A stretch of 64,000 bases of DNA, taken from contig NC_080053.1 in NCBI RefSeq assembly GCF_026212465.1, positions 9,584,528 to 9,648,527 on the forward strand, written 5' to 3'. Numbering within the stretch: the stretch's first letter is position 1; each line of letters opens with the position of its first letter. The notes under the pieces were generated by a model. The model saw only the letters and a program-made list of their open reading frames with translations, searched no databases and was not told the origin of the DNA. Positions 47,836-57,112 of the stretch are shown here, one piece after another. Source of the stretch: Amaranthus tricolor. Its lineage: Eukaryota > Streptophyta > Magnoliopsida > Caryophyllales > Amaranthaceae. The position numbers and the translations under genes are program-made.

Positions 47836-48102
47836 AATTGTATCTCATTGTGAATGTCATTTTATCATCCCAAGCATCTTTGTGGGAGAAATATCACAAT
47901 AGGAAAGTGCATGAACGCCTTCTACTCATATCAAGTTTTCGAGCGACTTCTCTAATTGTCGCAACCTTATCTTCATGGTGTCCATTTGGTGATTTACAAA
48001 GCAAGGAGTTTCATTGCCATCCACACAAGGGAAATACAAATTGGTTTGTTTATTTGTATTTGCATTATACTTCCAATAATATATTGTGATAATTTTTCAA
48101 AG

Positions 48103-48165
48103 ATGGCAAGTGTTAAGGATCTCGTTAAATTTTTTCATCAAGTTGGACAATTATTTCGGTATTAA
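48103..48165 (+). pseudogene. start of gag of element D
   Basis: MASVKDLVKFFHQVGQLFRY then a stop, 25 bases after the left LTR. It resembles the first residues of copia gag. Downstream sequence has no long frame. Confidence 0.45.
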
Positions 48166-49985
48166 GTTTTGATGATGGCAAATAAAATATTTAGTTTCAT
48201 GGGTATCTTTAGTAAGAAGAAGTATCATGGAAAACAAGTAAGTTTTTCATGAGATTTATTAATCATAAATTATATTTGATATTTAGTGTTTAAATTTGTG
48301 AGAAAGTATTTACTTACATTTAAATCTTCTTTTGGATGATCATATTCATATACATGTGTTCAAATTTTAATTTGAAGTAAAGCATGTGGGTAATAGTATT
48401 CTACAAAGATATGATCTAGAGAAGTGGGTATGTGTTATTTTGATGAAAAAAATTTATGATGGAAATCATAAAGTGTTATTTTTCTTAATAATTAATTAAG
48501 AAAAGAGAATAGAAATCTATGCAATAGGGTAATGAAATTTTGTAGTATGGAATTAAAGTACTACAATGTTAGGATTTATATATTATATATAAATTAAAAT
48601 TGCCAAGTATACTTTAAGTATGTGTTTTATCGGATATTAATTGATTAAAGTTTGATTATGTTCTATTCTTGATGGAATTAATTCTTCATGAGGCATGTTT
48701 AAAGAAAGTGATTAATTTTTGTTTTATCATGTTGATAATTGATGTATGTCGTGTAGCATCAAAACCAAATGTATGATAATTTTGTTTAGCATACTTTCGA
48801 TTAATCTCAGTTTGTTAATATGTAATTGTTTTATTTTATTGTTCTAATTATGAAATGAAGTATCAATTTCATTGATGTAACCATTTTTGTGGTTAGTTAT
48901 GGTAGTTATTTGTAAATAATTATTTATAAGTAAATGATAAATTTATTGACTTTTGTCAATTGTCTCATGATGAGACAAAATTAAAGCGACATATTTTTAT
49001 TTACCCAAGTTCTTTATAGAAAATAAAAGGGGTAATGATTTATAATGAAATACTCAAATGAGTTGTGTAATTATCCAAGTTAATCTAGTCATATTATAAC
49101 GAAGATTAAGGGGTAGTATTTATATGTCATGTAGATATACATGTTTATGTATATGGAATATATTAAATTTAAATTTAATATGGTCGGACCATTATTTATA
49201 ATAATTAAGATTAAATTATTATGTACAATTCAACAATGTTGAAATTATAATTAAATGGTTGTTTCATATCATTGCTTATGAGTATAATTATGAAATAAAT
49301 GTTATTCTATATAAGAGAATAAATTAATTTGCATAGATTTTGCAAATTATGTTTTATGGTGATTTAAAATTCTATAATGTTTATAAATCATATTATTTAG
49401 TCTATATTATATGAAATTGGATGGTATATAATTTATTCATGAATTATACGTGACAAATGAATTTATTTTAATAACTATAAATTGATTATAAGTATCTACT
49501 TATAAAGTTATGTCCTTTAAGACATTTGAATTATCAAGTGGTATGATAATTTATTTTATGCCTTAAGCATAAAATGTATATTATGGCAAATAAATTCCAT
49601 AATGTTTAATAATTTATTTATCATTACTAGTTTGTAATAATGTAAGAAATTTTCTCAAGTTATACATAATTATATGTGTGAAATTCAATTTTGAATTGAA
49701 TCACAAAGAATTGTAATTTCTATTTGTGATTGAATGTTTACAAATAGGGGAGGTAATTTTAAACTTCCAAGTGTAAACTAATAACGATAATATTTTATCC
49801 ATAAACATCTGTCTTAGTTTTAGACAAAGAGATTAAATTATCTCTTGTTTGAGATGTTTAATAAAAAGTCATTTCTAAGAAAAATGCGCACTAAGAAATT
49901 TGTTGAATATATTTGGTCAAAGGTACTAGAATAATGTTACTTTTGGTGTTCCATATTTATTAAAATGCGGAAAGTGACCCATTGA
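48166..49985. other. AT-rich internal region of element D without ORFs
   Basis: Very AT-rich with many TAA/TTA words and no coding frame over about 60 codons. It is eroded element sequence or unrelated filler. Confidence 0.5.
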
Positions 49986-50356
49986 GTTCTAGTGATGCAA
50001 TTTAGAAAATGAAGATTGATGAACTATTGATAAGTTCAAAACCCGTTTAGTGGCACAAAGCTTTAGAGAAAAGCAGGGTATTGGTCACTTCGATACATAT
50101 GCACTCGTTGCAAGGAAACCATCATTAGGTTGTTGGACCTTTAATGTATGTTATGACGAGTAAAAGAGTACCATGGATTATGGTATAACTTATAGTGGTG
50201 AACCTCCTATTTTGGAAGGTTATTTTGATGCTAGTTGGATCACTAATGAATAGAAAAATTCTTCAACTAGTGGTTGGTGTTTGTTTATGGGGGAGGTGCC
50301 ATTTTATGGGCTTTCAAGAAAAACTCCACTATGTTCGCAAAATTCATAGTGCTTGC
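49986..50356 (+). pseudogene. RT stub joined to RNase H of element D (left part)
   Basis: The frame around 50063 reads FREKQGIGHFDTYALVAR, the copia RT motif usually FRQK.GIDYFDTYAPVAR. Only about 100 bases later comes RNase H sequence: GEPPILEGYFDASWITN with the catalytic D, then STSGWCLF. The catalytic core of RT is therefore deleted. A stop follows ITNE and a frameshift precedes GGAILWAFKKNS. Interrupted by the hAT at 50357. Confidence 0.7.
50349..50356 (+). other. left target-site duplication of the hAT element
   Basis: GTGCTTGC, identical to 54016-54023; 8 bp is the hAT standard. Confidence 0.92.
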
Positions 50357-50375
50357 TAGGCATGGCCACGGGGCG

Positions 50376-50620
50376 GGTTACCCGGAACCGAACCGGTCCC
50401 GAACCGCTTGGAACCGGATCCAGAACCGGAACCGTTTGCGACAGGTTCCGAACCGCCCCGAACCGCGAAACCGTGAAACCGCCAGAAAAAACCCGCGGTT
50501 TGGAACCGGAACCGGAACCGGTCCGGTTGAACCGGCTCAACGGTTCCGTGGAACCGGAACCGGGACCGGTCCGGTTGAACCGGCCCACCGGTTCCATAGA
50601 ACCGGTTCGCCAAAATGTTA
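50376..50620 (+). repeat. left subterminal GAACCG cluster of the hAT
   Basis: GC-rich block made of GGAACCGGAACCGG-type repeats in both orientations, with palindromic ACCGGT words. At 50428-50449 a stem-forming unit has arms GGAACC and GGTTCC around GTTTGCGACA. Subterminal repeats are transposase-binding sites in Ac/Tag-type elements; that role here is inferred. Confidence 0.75.
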
Positions 50621-50657
50621 CCGTTTATGACCGTTAACTAGCCGTTGGAGTTTCCTC

Positions 50658-50665
50658 TATATATA
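50658..50665 (+). promoter_or_regulatory. TATA box of the hAT transposase gene
   Basis: TATATATA about 210 bases before the ATG, just after the repeat cluster and followed by a CT-rich leader. Confidence 0.5.
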
Positions 50666-50873
50666 CTCATCACTTTCAATCATTTTCATTCACAACTCAT
50701 CTCTTCTCCTACTCTCTCTACTTACTCTCTCTACTTAATTCTTTAATTACGCAATTATTCTCTTAATTACATAATTAGTCTTTTAATTATTTCTTCATTT
50801 AGTTAGTTACATAATTAATTATTTATTTATTTCTTAATTCTATATTTCTATTATTACTTCAATATTATCAATC

Positions 50874-53489
50874 ATGTCTTCATTTTTGAAAAAAGCCTCA
50901 AAAAAAGTTACTAAAGTGGCAAAATCATTGGGAGGTTCCAGTTCGTCCAAAAGAAAGGCCACTTCTACTCCGTCGGTATCAACAACACCTTCCATTAGTA
51001 ATTATAATTATGAACATAATTATCCGGAAGGGTACGACCCAGAATTACATAATTATGCAGAAGAAGTGGAAAGAGAAATACAAATTGATGAAGAAGAACA
51101 ACAAGAAGAGGAACCAACGACCCCTATTGGGATACATATATCTCGACAGTCATCAACAAGATCACATGAAGAACAACAACAACAACAAAGACAAGCTCGG
51201 GGTAAACGAGTCAATTTCCAAACTATCGGTTAGTTTTATAATTTTATTCTTCAAATTAATTAAATTTTAAATTATTTATTTATTTAATTATAGTTTTATA
51301 ATTTTAAATTATTTATTTAGATGAAGATGAACCAGTAAGACAACCTTTTCTGGCAATGCCACCTCCTAGTGGTAGAGCTGTTTCACATGTGTGGTCGTAT
51401 TTCACAAAAGAACCAACCGAGAATCCAGATATTTTCTTATGCACTTGTCAAATTTGTGAAAGTCAAGGAGTAAAGCCCTTAGTTGCATACAATTTCGCCA
51501 GAGGTAAATACTTTTTAAGTTTTTTATACATACATTATATATTCATATTTTATAAAAATTTATTTATTGTGTTTTGTGAATACGTGTTAGGTGGTGGTAC
51601 GGGATCTTTTAACAAACATTTGGCAAAGAAGCATGGAATCACAAAAGAAACTCATGCAGCAAGCGGCAGCGGGACCACAAGTGGAAGTGGAAGCCGACAG
51701 ACACAGTGGGACATTCCCAGCACAGGTATTCCTTTTAGATATAATCGTAATGATATGATTGATGAATTTTCTAGGTATGTAATTTGTGATGAATTGCCTT
51801 TTAACCACGGTGAAAGTAGGGCATACGAGCGTTACGCTAGAAAAACTATGCAACCACAATATAGAGCAATCCCTTGGAGCACTCTTAAACGACGCACAAT
51901 TAAATTATTTGAATCAATGCGCTATGAATTAGTTGAAATGTTTAAATCTTTTAATGGTAGGGTTAGCATAACAACTGACATTTGGTCTGCTCCCCCACAT
52001 TTAGAATCTTATATGTGTGTAACAGCACATTGGATAGATCAAAATTGGATTATTCAAAAAAGAATAATTGCTTTTGAGACAATGCCAGAAAGACATACCG
52101 GTGAAAACATAAAATATAGATTAGTAGAGATATGTAGAGAATGGAACTTATTAGATAAGATATTTTGTTGTTCAACTGATAATGCAACCGCGAACATTAA
52201 ATGTCTAGAACTTTTGTATAACGAACCTGCATTTAGTTTTATCCTTGGGGGTAGCTTATTACACATACGTTGTTGTGCGCATATAGTTAACTTATCTTGC
52301 CAAGCTGGCATAAAACAATTAAGCGATTTATTAGAACCAATTAGGGATATAGTGAAGTGGCTTAGGATTGGAAAGATAAAGAGACGATACAAACAATTAT
52401 GTGACCAATATCAACTTAAAAAAGTGTATTGGTCATTGAATACTCCTAAACGTTGGGGCTCAACCAACGATTTATTAAGAAAGGCGATTGCTTATCGTCC
52501 AGTTATAACACAACTATATAGTGAGTGTACAGATAGTTACATAGCTGATGACACTTGGGAATTAGCTATAGGTGTACATAACATATTAAAAGCGTATGAC
52601 CACGCGACTAAGATTTTTTCATATGTTTATGAACCGAACGTTCACTTAGTAATAAGTGAGTGTGTTACTATTTTTTATCATCTCCTTAAATATACGCATG
52701 ATGATACTAACCCATATTTGAAGCCGATTCTTGCAGATATGATGGAAAAATGGAAGGCATATTTTACCGAATTTCCTTATATTTATGGAATCGCAACCAT
52801 TTTGGACCCATGTTTTAAAATTGAGGTCCTTACTAAAGTAATAGGATTTTACTACCAATCGTTAGATCGCCCGCCTACTGATGTACATAATTATGTAGGA
52901 ACATGTAAAAAATATTTAGCAGAACTCTATGATTATTACGCTAGTGTGTATAACCCAAAACGCGATACGTCTAGGCGTGCTAGCGTTTCGGCACGTCCCT
53001 CTTACTATAACTCGGTAATAGCTAATATAATGAGTCAAGATGATAGTTTTGTAGGATCATCTTCTTCCTCGACCTCATATTTAGAACTAGATAGTTATCT
53101 TAAACACCACTTTGAAATAGACCAAGGTAGTTATAATATTTTAGAGTGGTGGAAAGAAAAATCTGTAAAATTTCCCATTTTATCGAGAATTGCAAAGGAT
53201 ATATATCCTTGCAATTCCCGCGTCAACAATTGCGTCGGAGTCTGCTTTTAGTGCAGGTAGAAGAGTTTTGGACGAAAAGAGATCTCGTCTTGCTCCACAG
53301 AGTATTCAAATATGTATTTGCAAGAAAGATTGGGATCAAGCAGAGATTCGAACACAAGGACTAAGGAATGATGATGATCAAGATGACGATGATGATCCAT
53401 GGATGATGATGGATATATCTGCATCATCGTCAGGAGGAGAGTCAGCGGAAGCATCTAACCAACCACATGATGATGACGAAGACGAATAG
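50874..53489 (+). CDS. hAT transposase (BED finger, RNase H-like core, dimerisation domain), one frameshift
   Basis: Cuts and re-inserts the element. Likely exons: 50874-51228, 51321-51503 and 51591-53489; the introns start GT and end AG, and the joins keep the frame. Exon 1 is Ser/Lys-rich then acidic and Gln-rich. The BED finger spans both remaining exons (VWSYFTKEP, CQIC, GGGTGSFNKHLAKKHG). Core: SITTDIWSAP (first Asp), CCSTDNATAN (second Asp), HIRCCAHIVNL, KRWGSTNDLL. C-terminal domain: LEWWKEKSVKFPILSRIAKD then ASTIASESAFSAGRRVLD with the catalytic Glu. The frame breaks near 53200 in a GATATATATCC dinucleotide run, so the ORF from 51356 stops at 53251 and the Glu lies in another frame, open to 53489. 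Confidence 0.88.
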
Positions 53490-53869
53490 GATCAATCCGA
53501 CAACGATAAATCAACATTCAACAACTATAAATAAAAGGTATGACAAAGAACTACGTGGGCTTTGATTCCTTCGGGATACGTAGGCAGCTTAGTATTCCTT
53601 TGGGTACTACTAGGTTCAAGTCCATTTTCTCCCTTTTTTTTATTAATCATCTTTATCGGACATTATCATTGATTCGTTTGTTATTAATTTATTTTTTTCA
53701 TTCTTTTTAGTAAATATTTCAATAACGATGACAACTTGACATGCAATGAATTTCGCTAATAATCAAGTAATCATCAAAGGTACGTCCGCAATATTATAGT
53801 ATTTTTTTATTATATAAATATTTAAAGAAAAAATAAAAATAGAACCGATGGTCCGACCCGCCCGTCCCG
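53490..53869. other. 3' untranslated region of the hAT
   Basis: Contains TACGTGGGCTTTGATTCC, GGATACGTAGGCAGC and GGTTCAAGTCC, then T-rich DNA. No gene. Confidence 0.5.
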
Positions 53870-54000
53870 TGAGTTGGAACCGCCGGAACCGCCTCATGAA
53901 CCGCCAAGGAACCGTTTGGAACCGCCCGGAACCGGAACCGGAACCGTTCGCGACAGGTTCCAAATGGAACTGGAACCGGATGGAACCGGACCAACCCGGA
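53870..54000 (+). repeat. right subterminal GAACCG cluster of the hAT
   Basis: About ten GAACCG words. The stem unit seen on the left recurs at 53940-53961 with one base changed in the loop (GTTCGCGACA) and in the same orientation. Confidence 0.75.
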
Positions 54001-54015
54001 CCATGGCCATGCCTA

Positions 54016-54500
54016 GTGCTTGCTTAAGCAGTAAATGAATTGAAATGATTAAAAAAATCTCATGTTTGAGATAACCTTGTTGCCAAAGCCAATATCACTG
54101 GTGGAAATTCATAAGATTGCGCAAGGGTTTTGGGTAGAAGTTATAATCAAGTGTATAACGATAAGATCCAGACAAATTGCTCATAGGCACAGCCTACTGT
54201 AAGGACTTATTCTTAAAGGGGTCATAATTCTTGATTATGTGAACATTACGTTCTTATTGGTTTATTAACCATAAGTAAGGTGTCAATTGAACAAGCGTCA
54301 ATTGTGATCGGTTTATGTCAATAAAGTTTAAAGGAAAAGGCCCAATGCATACAAAAGTAGCATTGTGTCTTGAATTCAATGTGGTAAAGTCCTTTAAAAT
54401 CTTTGAAAGCAACAAGGATGAATGACCTATAGTTGCTTTAGTCCGTGATGACAAGGTAGTCGCTTAAGTTCTCAAGGTCAAGGGTTGAAGAGCTCTTGGT
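54016..54500 (+). pseudogene. RNase H C-terminal remnant of element D (right of the hAT)
   Basis: Resumes with GTGCTTGCTTAAGCAGTAAATG. Fragments such as YNQVYNDK, matching the copia 'KAYSQMYNGKSRH' region, and VSIEQA survive among stops. Confidence 0.5.
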
Positions 54501-54864
54501 GGTATCCTATCACAGGGATATGTTTTACGTAGTGAGAACCTACCTATGTAAGTTTAAAGTTTTAGCCGCTTCAAGTAGTCAAGATTGGCATATCCGACTA
54601 TGATAAACTTATGAATAGATATGGACACGGTCTTATATAATGTGTCAAGGTAAATGACAATGTGTTATTGGTTTTGTGTGTATTTCACCTTCAAGTGGTT
54701 GTATGGGCTAGTTGATTCAATCCGTAGGGACATTATTTTAGTTCGATCGCTTGTGAAGTGTTTTATACTAGGCGTTAATTCAATCTGTAAGGACATTAGC
54801 GTTGATGTATGAAACGAAATTATATACTTAATGTGTAAATGAAGAAGGAGGTTTGTTATACTCT

Positions 54865-54878
54865 AAATGGGGGAGGAT
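54865..54878 (+). promoter_or_regulatory. polypurine tract of element D
   Basis: AAATGGGGGAGGAT directly before the right LTR. Confidence 0.85.
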
Positions 54879-55589
54879 TGTTGAACATTTAGAGTATATA
54901 GAGCTAGATTTGTATATACTACATACTTAGTATAGTAGTGGGACTAAAATAAATATATTATAAGTCCAATTAAATGCCTCAAAGAATTTGATGAATCATT
55001 ACTTTGATTCATAAGTTTTGTTTGATGAAACATTACTTTGGTTCGTAAGCTTTGCTTGGTGAAACATTACTTTGATTTATAAGTTTGCCTGGTGAAACAC
55101 TTTTGTTTTAAAAGGAGGTATTGTTTGATGCATAGCTCTATAAATAGAGGTTGCATGCCAAGGGACATTCCATCCTGATTTCATATCCTTTATGATTTCT
55201 CTCTTAAGAATACTCTTATTCTTGTTCTTCTTTTCATGAGATAATATTGAAAAAGTTATTAACTCTTAATATCATCAAAGTTCATAATTCACTACAACAC
55301 TTGTATTTACTATTGCAAAGTCCTTGTGTTAGAATTTTGTTGTGTAGATTGTATCTTATTGTGAATTTCATTTTATCATCTCAAGCACCTTTGTGGGAGA
55401 AATATCACAATAGAAAAGTGCATGAACACCTTCTACTCATTTCAAATTTCCGAACGACTTCTCTGATTGTCGCAACCTTATCTTCATGGTGTCCATTTGG
55501 TGATTTACAAAATAAGGAGTTTCATTGTCATCTACACAAGGGAAATACAAATAGGTTTGTTTATTTGTATTTGCATTATATTTCCAATA
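54879..55589 (+). repeat. right LTR of element D
   Basis: 711 bases, TGTTGAACATTTAGAG to TTCCAATA, with TATAAATA at 55139-55146. Followed by ACTTT (55590-55594), the target duplication. Confidence 0.9.
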
Positions 55590-55594
55590 ACTTT

Positions 55595-56136
55595 AAGGTT
55601 GTAGTTGGTTATTGATCCAATTATTTTTTATCTCATGCATCCAACCGCTGTTAATAATAATCTTTAATAAATTTGGTCTCATGCCTTAATCCGCTCATAA
55701 ACAAAAACCATCAAGGTTTGAGGAATTACGTTTGGCATTGTAAAACAAGAGTAATATATATAGTTGTGAAAATTACGTATAGTTATATCTTTTGCTAATT
55801 AAGACCGTTTAAGATGTCTTACAAATTAAACAAAATATTTCCAATTTCTTGTAAAGGATTTGTCGTTTAACCATAAGATTATTGAGTAGTTGCTAATTTT
55901 CATAAAGTTTTGTCATTTCCGAGTTCCGACAATACAACATTATTTAATGGTGTAAACATCTACATACTCAAATACTTAAACTCTAATCTTCAAATTCTGT
56001 TATTTAATTTTCACTAATTTTTATCTTTTTTTTTATTATTGAAATTCAAATAAAACTTTTTTCAATTTGATGCTTTATTTCCGGATTCTCTCCAAACTCA
56101 ATTAAATTCTTTTCTTTATAAATTATTGGACCAAGA
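55595..56136. other. intergenic DNA between element D and the Mutator-like element
   Basis: AT-rich; no gene, repeat or RNA recognised. Confidence 0.5.
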
Positions 56137-56144
56137 AAAACAAA
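56137..56144 (+). other. left target-site duplication of the Mutator-like element
   Basis: AAAACAAA, identical to 63133-63140. Mutator elements usually duplicate 9 bp (8-11); 8 match here. Confidence 0.6.
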
Positions 56145-56244
56145 GGGTATTATTATTTGTCGCCACCTTTTTCATTTTATCGCCACCCCTCTAATGAAAT
56201 TACGATATTACCCCTGAACTTAAAAAATTACAAAAATGCCACTT
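56145..56244 (+). repeat. left terminal inverted repeat of the MULE
   Basis: Contains TTATTTGTCGCCACC, TTCATTTTATCGCCACCCC, AATGAAATTACGA and AAAATGCCACT, all found inverted at 63034-63132. The outermost bases (GGG) do not pair with the right end. Confidence 0.85.
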
Positions 56245-56485
56245 AACTTAAAAAATGTTTAAGAAATGTAAATGGCACTTAATAACATTGTTATCGCTTA
56301 ATAACATTATTATCGAAACTATATATATATATATTGAATTTTCAGAGGCGTTATTGTAGTATATTCGAATTCAAACACGGTACCTTCTCTCTAAAAACTC
56401 TCTAAAAACACTACGTAAAGTTAAACAAGCTAGAACTCTACATCGAACATCAATGGCATACCAAGACGAGCATGATAACGATTCA

Positions 56486-57112
56486 GTAAGTAATTAACCG
56501 GTTCGATTTTTGGCAAAAAAAAAAATCGGAATGCAGTCGCACAAAACGTGCGACTGGACCTAGGCTGAGTCGCACGTTTTGTGCGACTGGTTTGTGCGAC
56601 AGCAAACCAATATTTTTTATTTTTTTTTTGGTGTTTTTCAATTTCGAAGTTTAAAATATCTTGCATGTAATTAATTTATTGTTTAAGTTGTTGTTAATTA
56701 ATATATTTTAATTTATTATATTATGATAATATTATTATAAAAATTAGTGTATTAGTGTTGAATATGTAAAATTCGAAAATTAAAAAAAAAAATTTAATTC
56801 CAATCGCACAAAACGTGCGACTGTACCTAGGCTGAGTCGCACGTTTTGTGCGACTCAGCCTAGGCACAGTCGCACGTTTTGTGCGACTGGAATTATTTTT
56901 CTTTTTTAATTTTTTTTATTTGAACTTCGAATTATAAAATTTATTTTGTTTAATTAAATTATTTTATTTTAATGTATTGTAGTGCTATAATAATGGTATT
57001 TTATTTTAATTATTTTATAGAAAAATTAATTATTCTGATTTTTTATAATTATTTTTGAAGTTATTATTATTTTGATATATTATGATAATGTTATTATAAT
57101 TATTATTTGCAG
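56486..57112 (+). other. first intron of the MULE transposase, carrying palindromes
   Basis: Donor GTAAGT directly after codon 11, acceptor TTATTTGCAG. 627 bases, very AT-rich except for four palindromic units at 56535-56555, 56568-56588, 56802-56822 and 56835-56855, and a fifth at 56868-56888. Mirrors the 633-base leader intron at the right end. Confidence 0.7.
56535..56888. repeat. left cluster of AGTCGCAC-N5-GTGCGACT palindromes
   Basis: Five units with 8-base arms (one arm starts AATCGCAC) and an AAAAC or GTTTT loop, grouped as two and three. The pieces between them contain CCTAGGCTGAG, itself partly palindromic. They are the only GC-rich islands in the intron. Confidence 0.85.

Larger units (their letters stand above)
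45917..48078 (+). repeat. left LTR of element D, split by a solo LTR
   Basis: Starts TGTTGAACATTTAG and ends TTCCAATA, matching the right LTR throughout except for the insertion at 46392-47835 and its duplicated ATTGT. TATAAATA at 46178-46185. What follows is not a clear primer site: ATATATTGTGATAA may be a decayed ATTGGTATCAGAG. Confidence 0.88.
50357..54015 (+). mobile_element. hAT DNA transposon, 3659 bp, nearly complete
   Basis: Terminal inverted repeats TAGGCATGGCCA (left) and TGGCCATGCCTA (right), an 8-bp duplication, a transposase gene, and dense GAACCG motifs next to both ends: about 16 on the left and 10 on the right by my count. It sits in the RNase H remnant of element D. The transposase has one visible frameshift near its end, so the copy may be non-autonomous. 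Confidence 0.93.
45917..55589 (+). mobile_element. copia element D, complete ends, internally deleted, hosting two insertions
   Basis: Both LTRs present (about 712 bases once the left insertion is removed), flanked by ACTTT duplications. After subtracting the solo LTR and the hAT, the internal region is only about 3.1 kb, so most of gag-pol is gone. A start of gag, a stub of RT and a damaged RNase H remain. It is a different copia lineage from elements 1, A, B and C. Confidence 0.88.

Noticed and set aside
50274..50637. ORFs of 85-118 codons over the GAACCG cluster
   Set aside because: Periodic six-base repeats give low-complexity Pro/Glu/Arg-Gly frames in several phases; not protein coding.
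53540..53620. tRNA or SINE suggested by GGTTCAAGTCC (B-box-like) in the 3' region of the hAT
   Set aside because: No A box at the right distance and no cloverleaf can be formed; it is more likely part of the transposase transcript tail.
56535..56888. CRISPR-like array from evenly sized palindromic repeats
   Set aside because: Plant nuclear context, only a few units, spacers not of regular length, and a matching cluster at the other end of a transposon.
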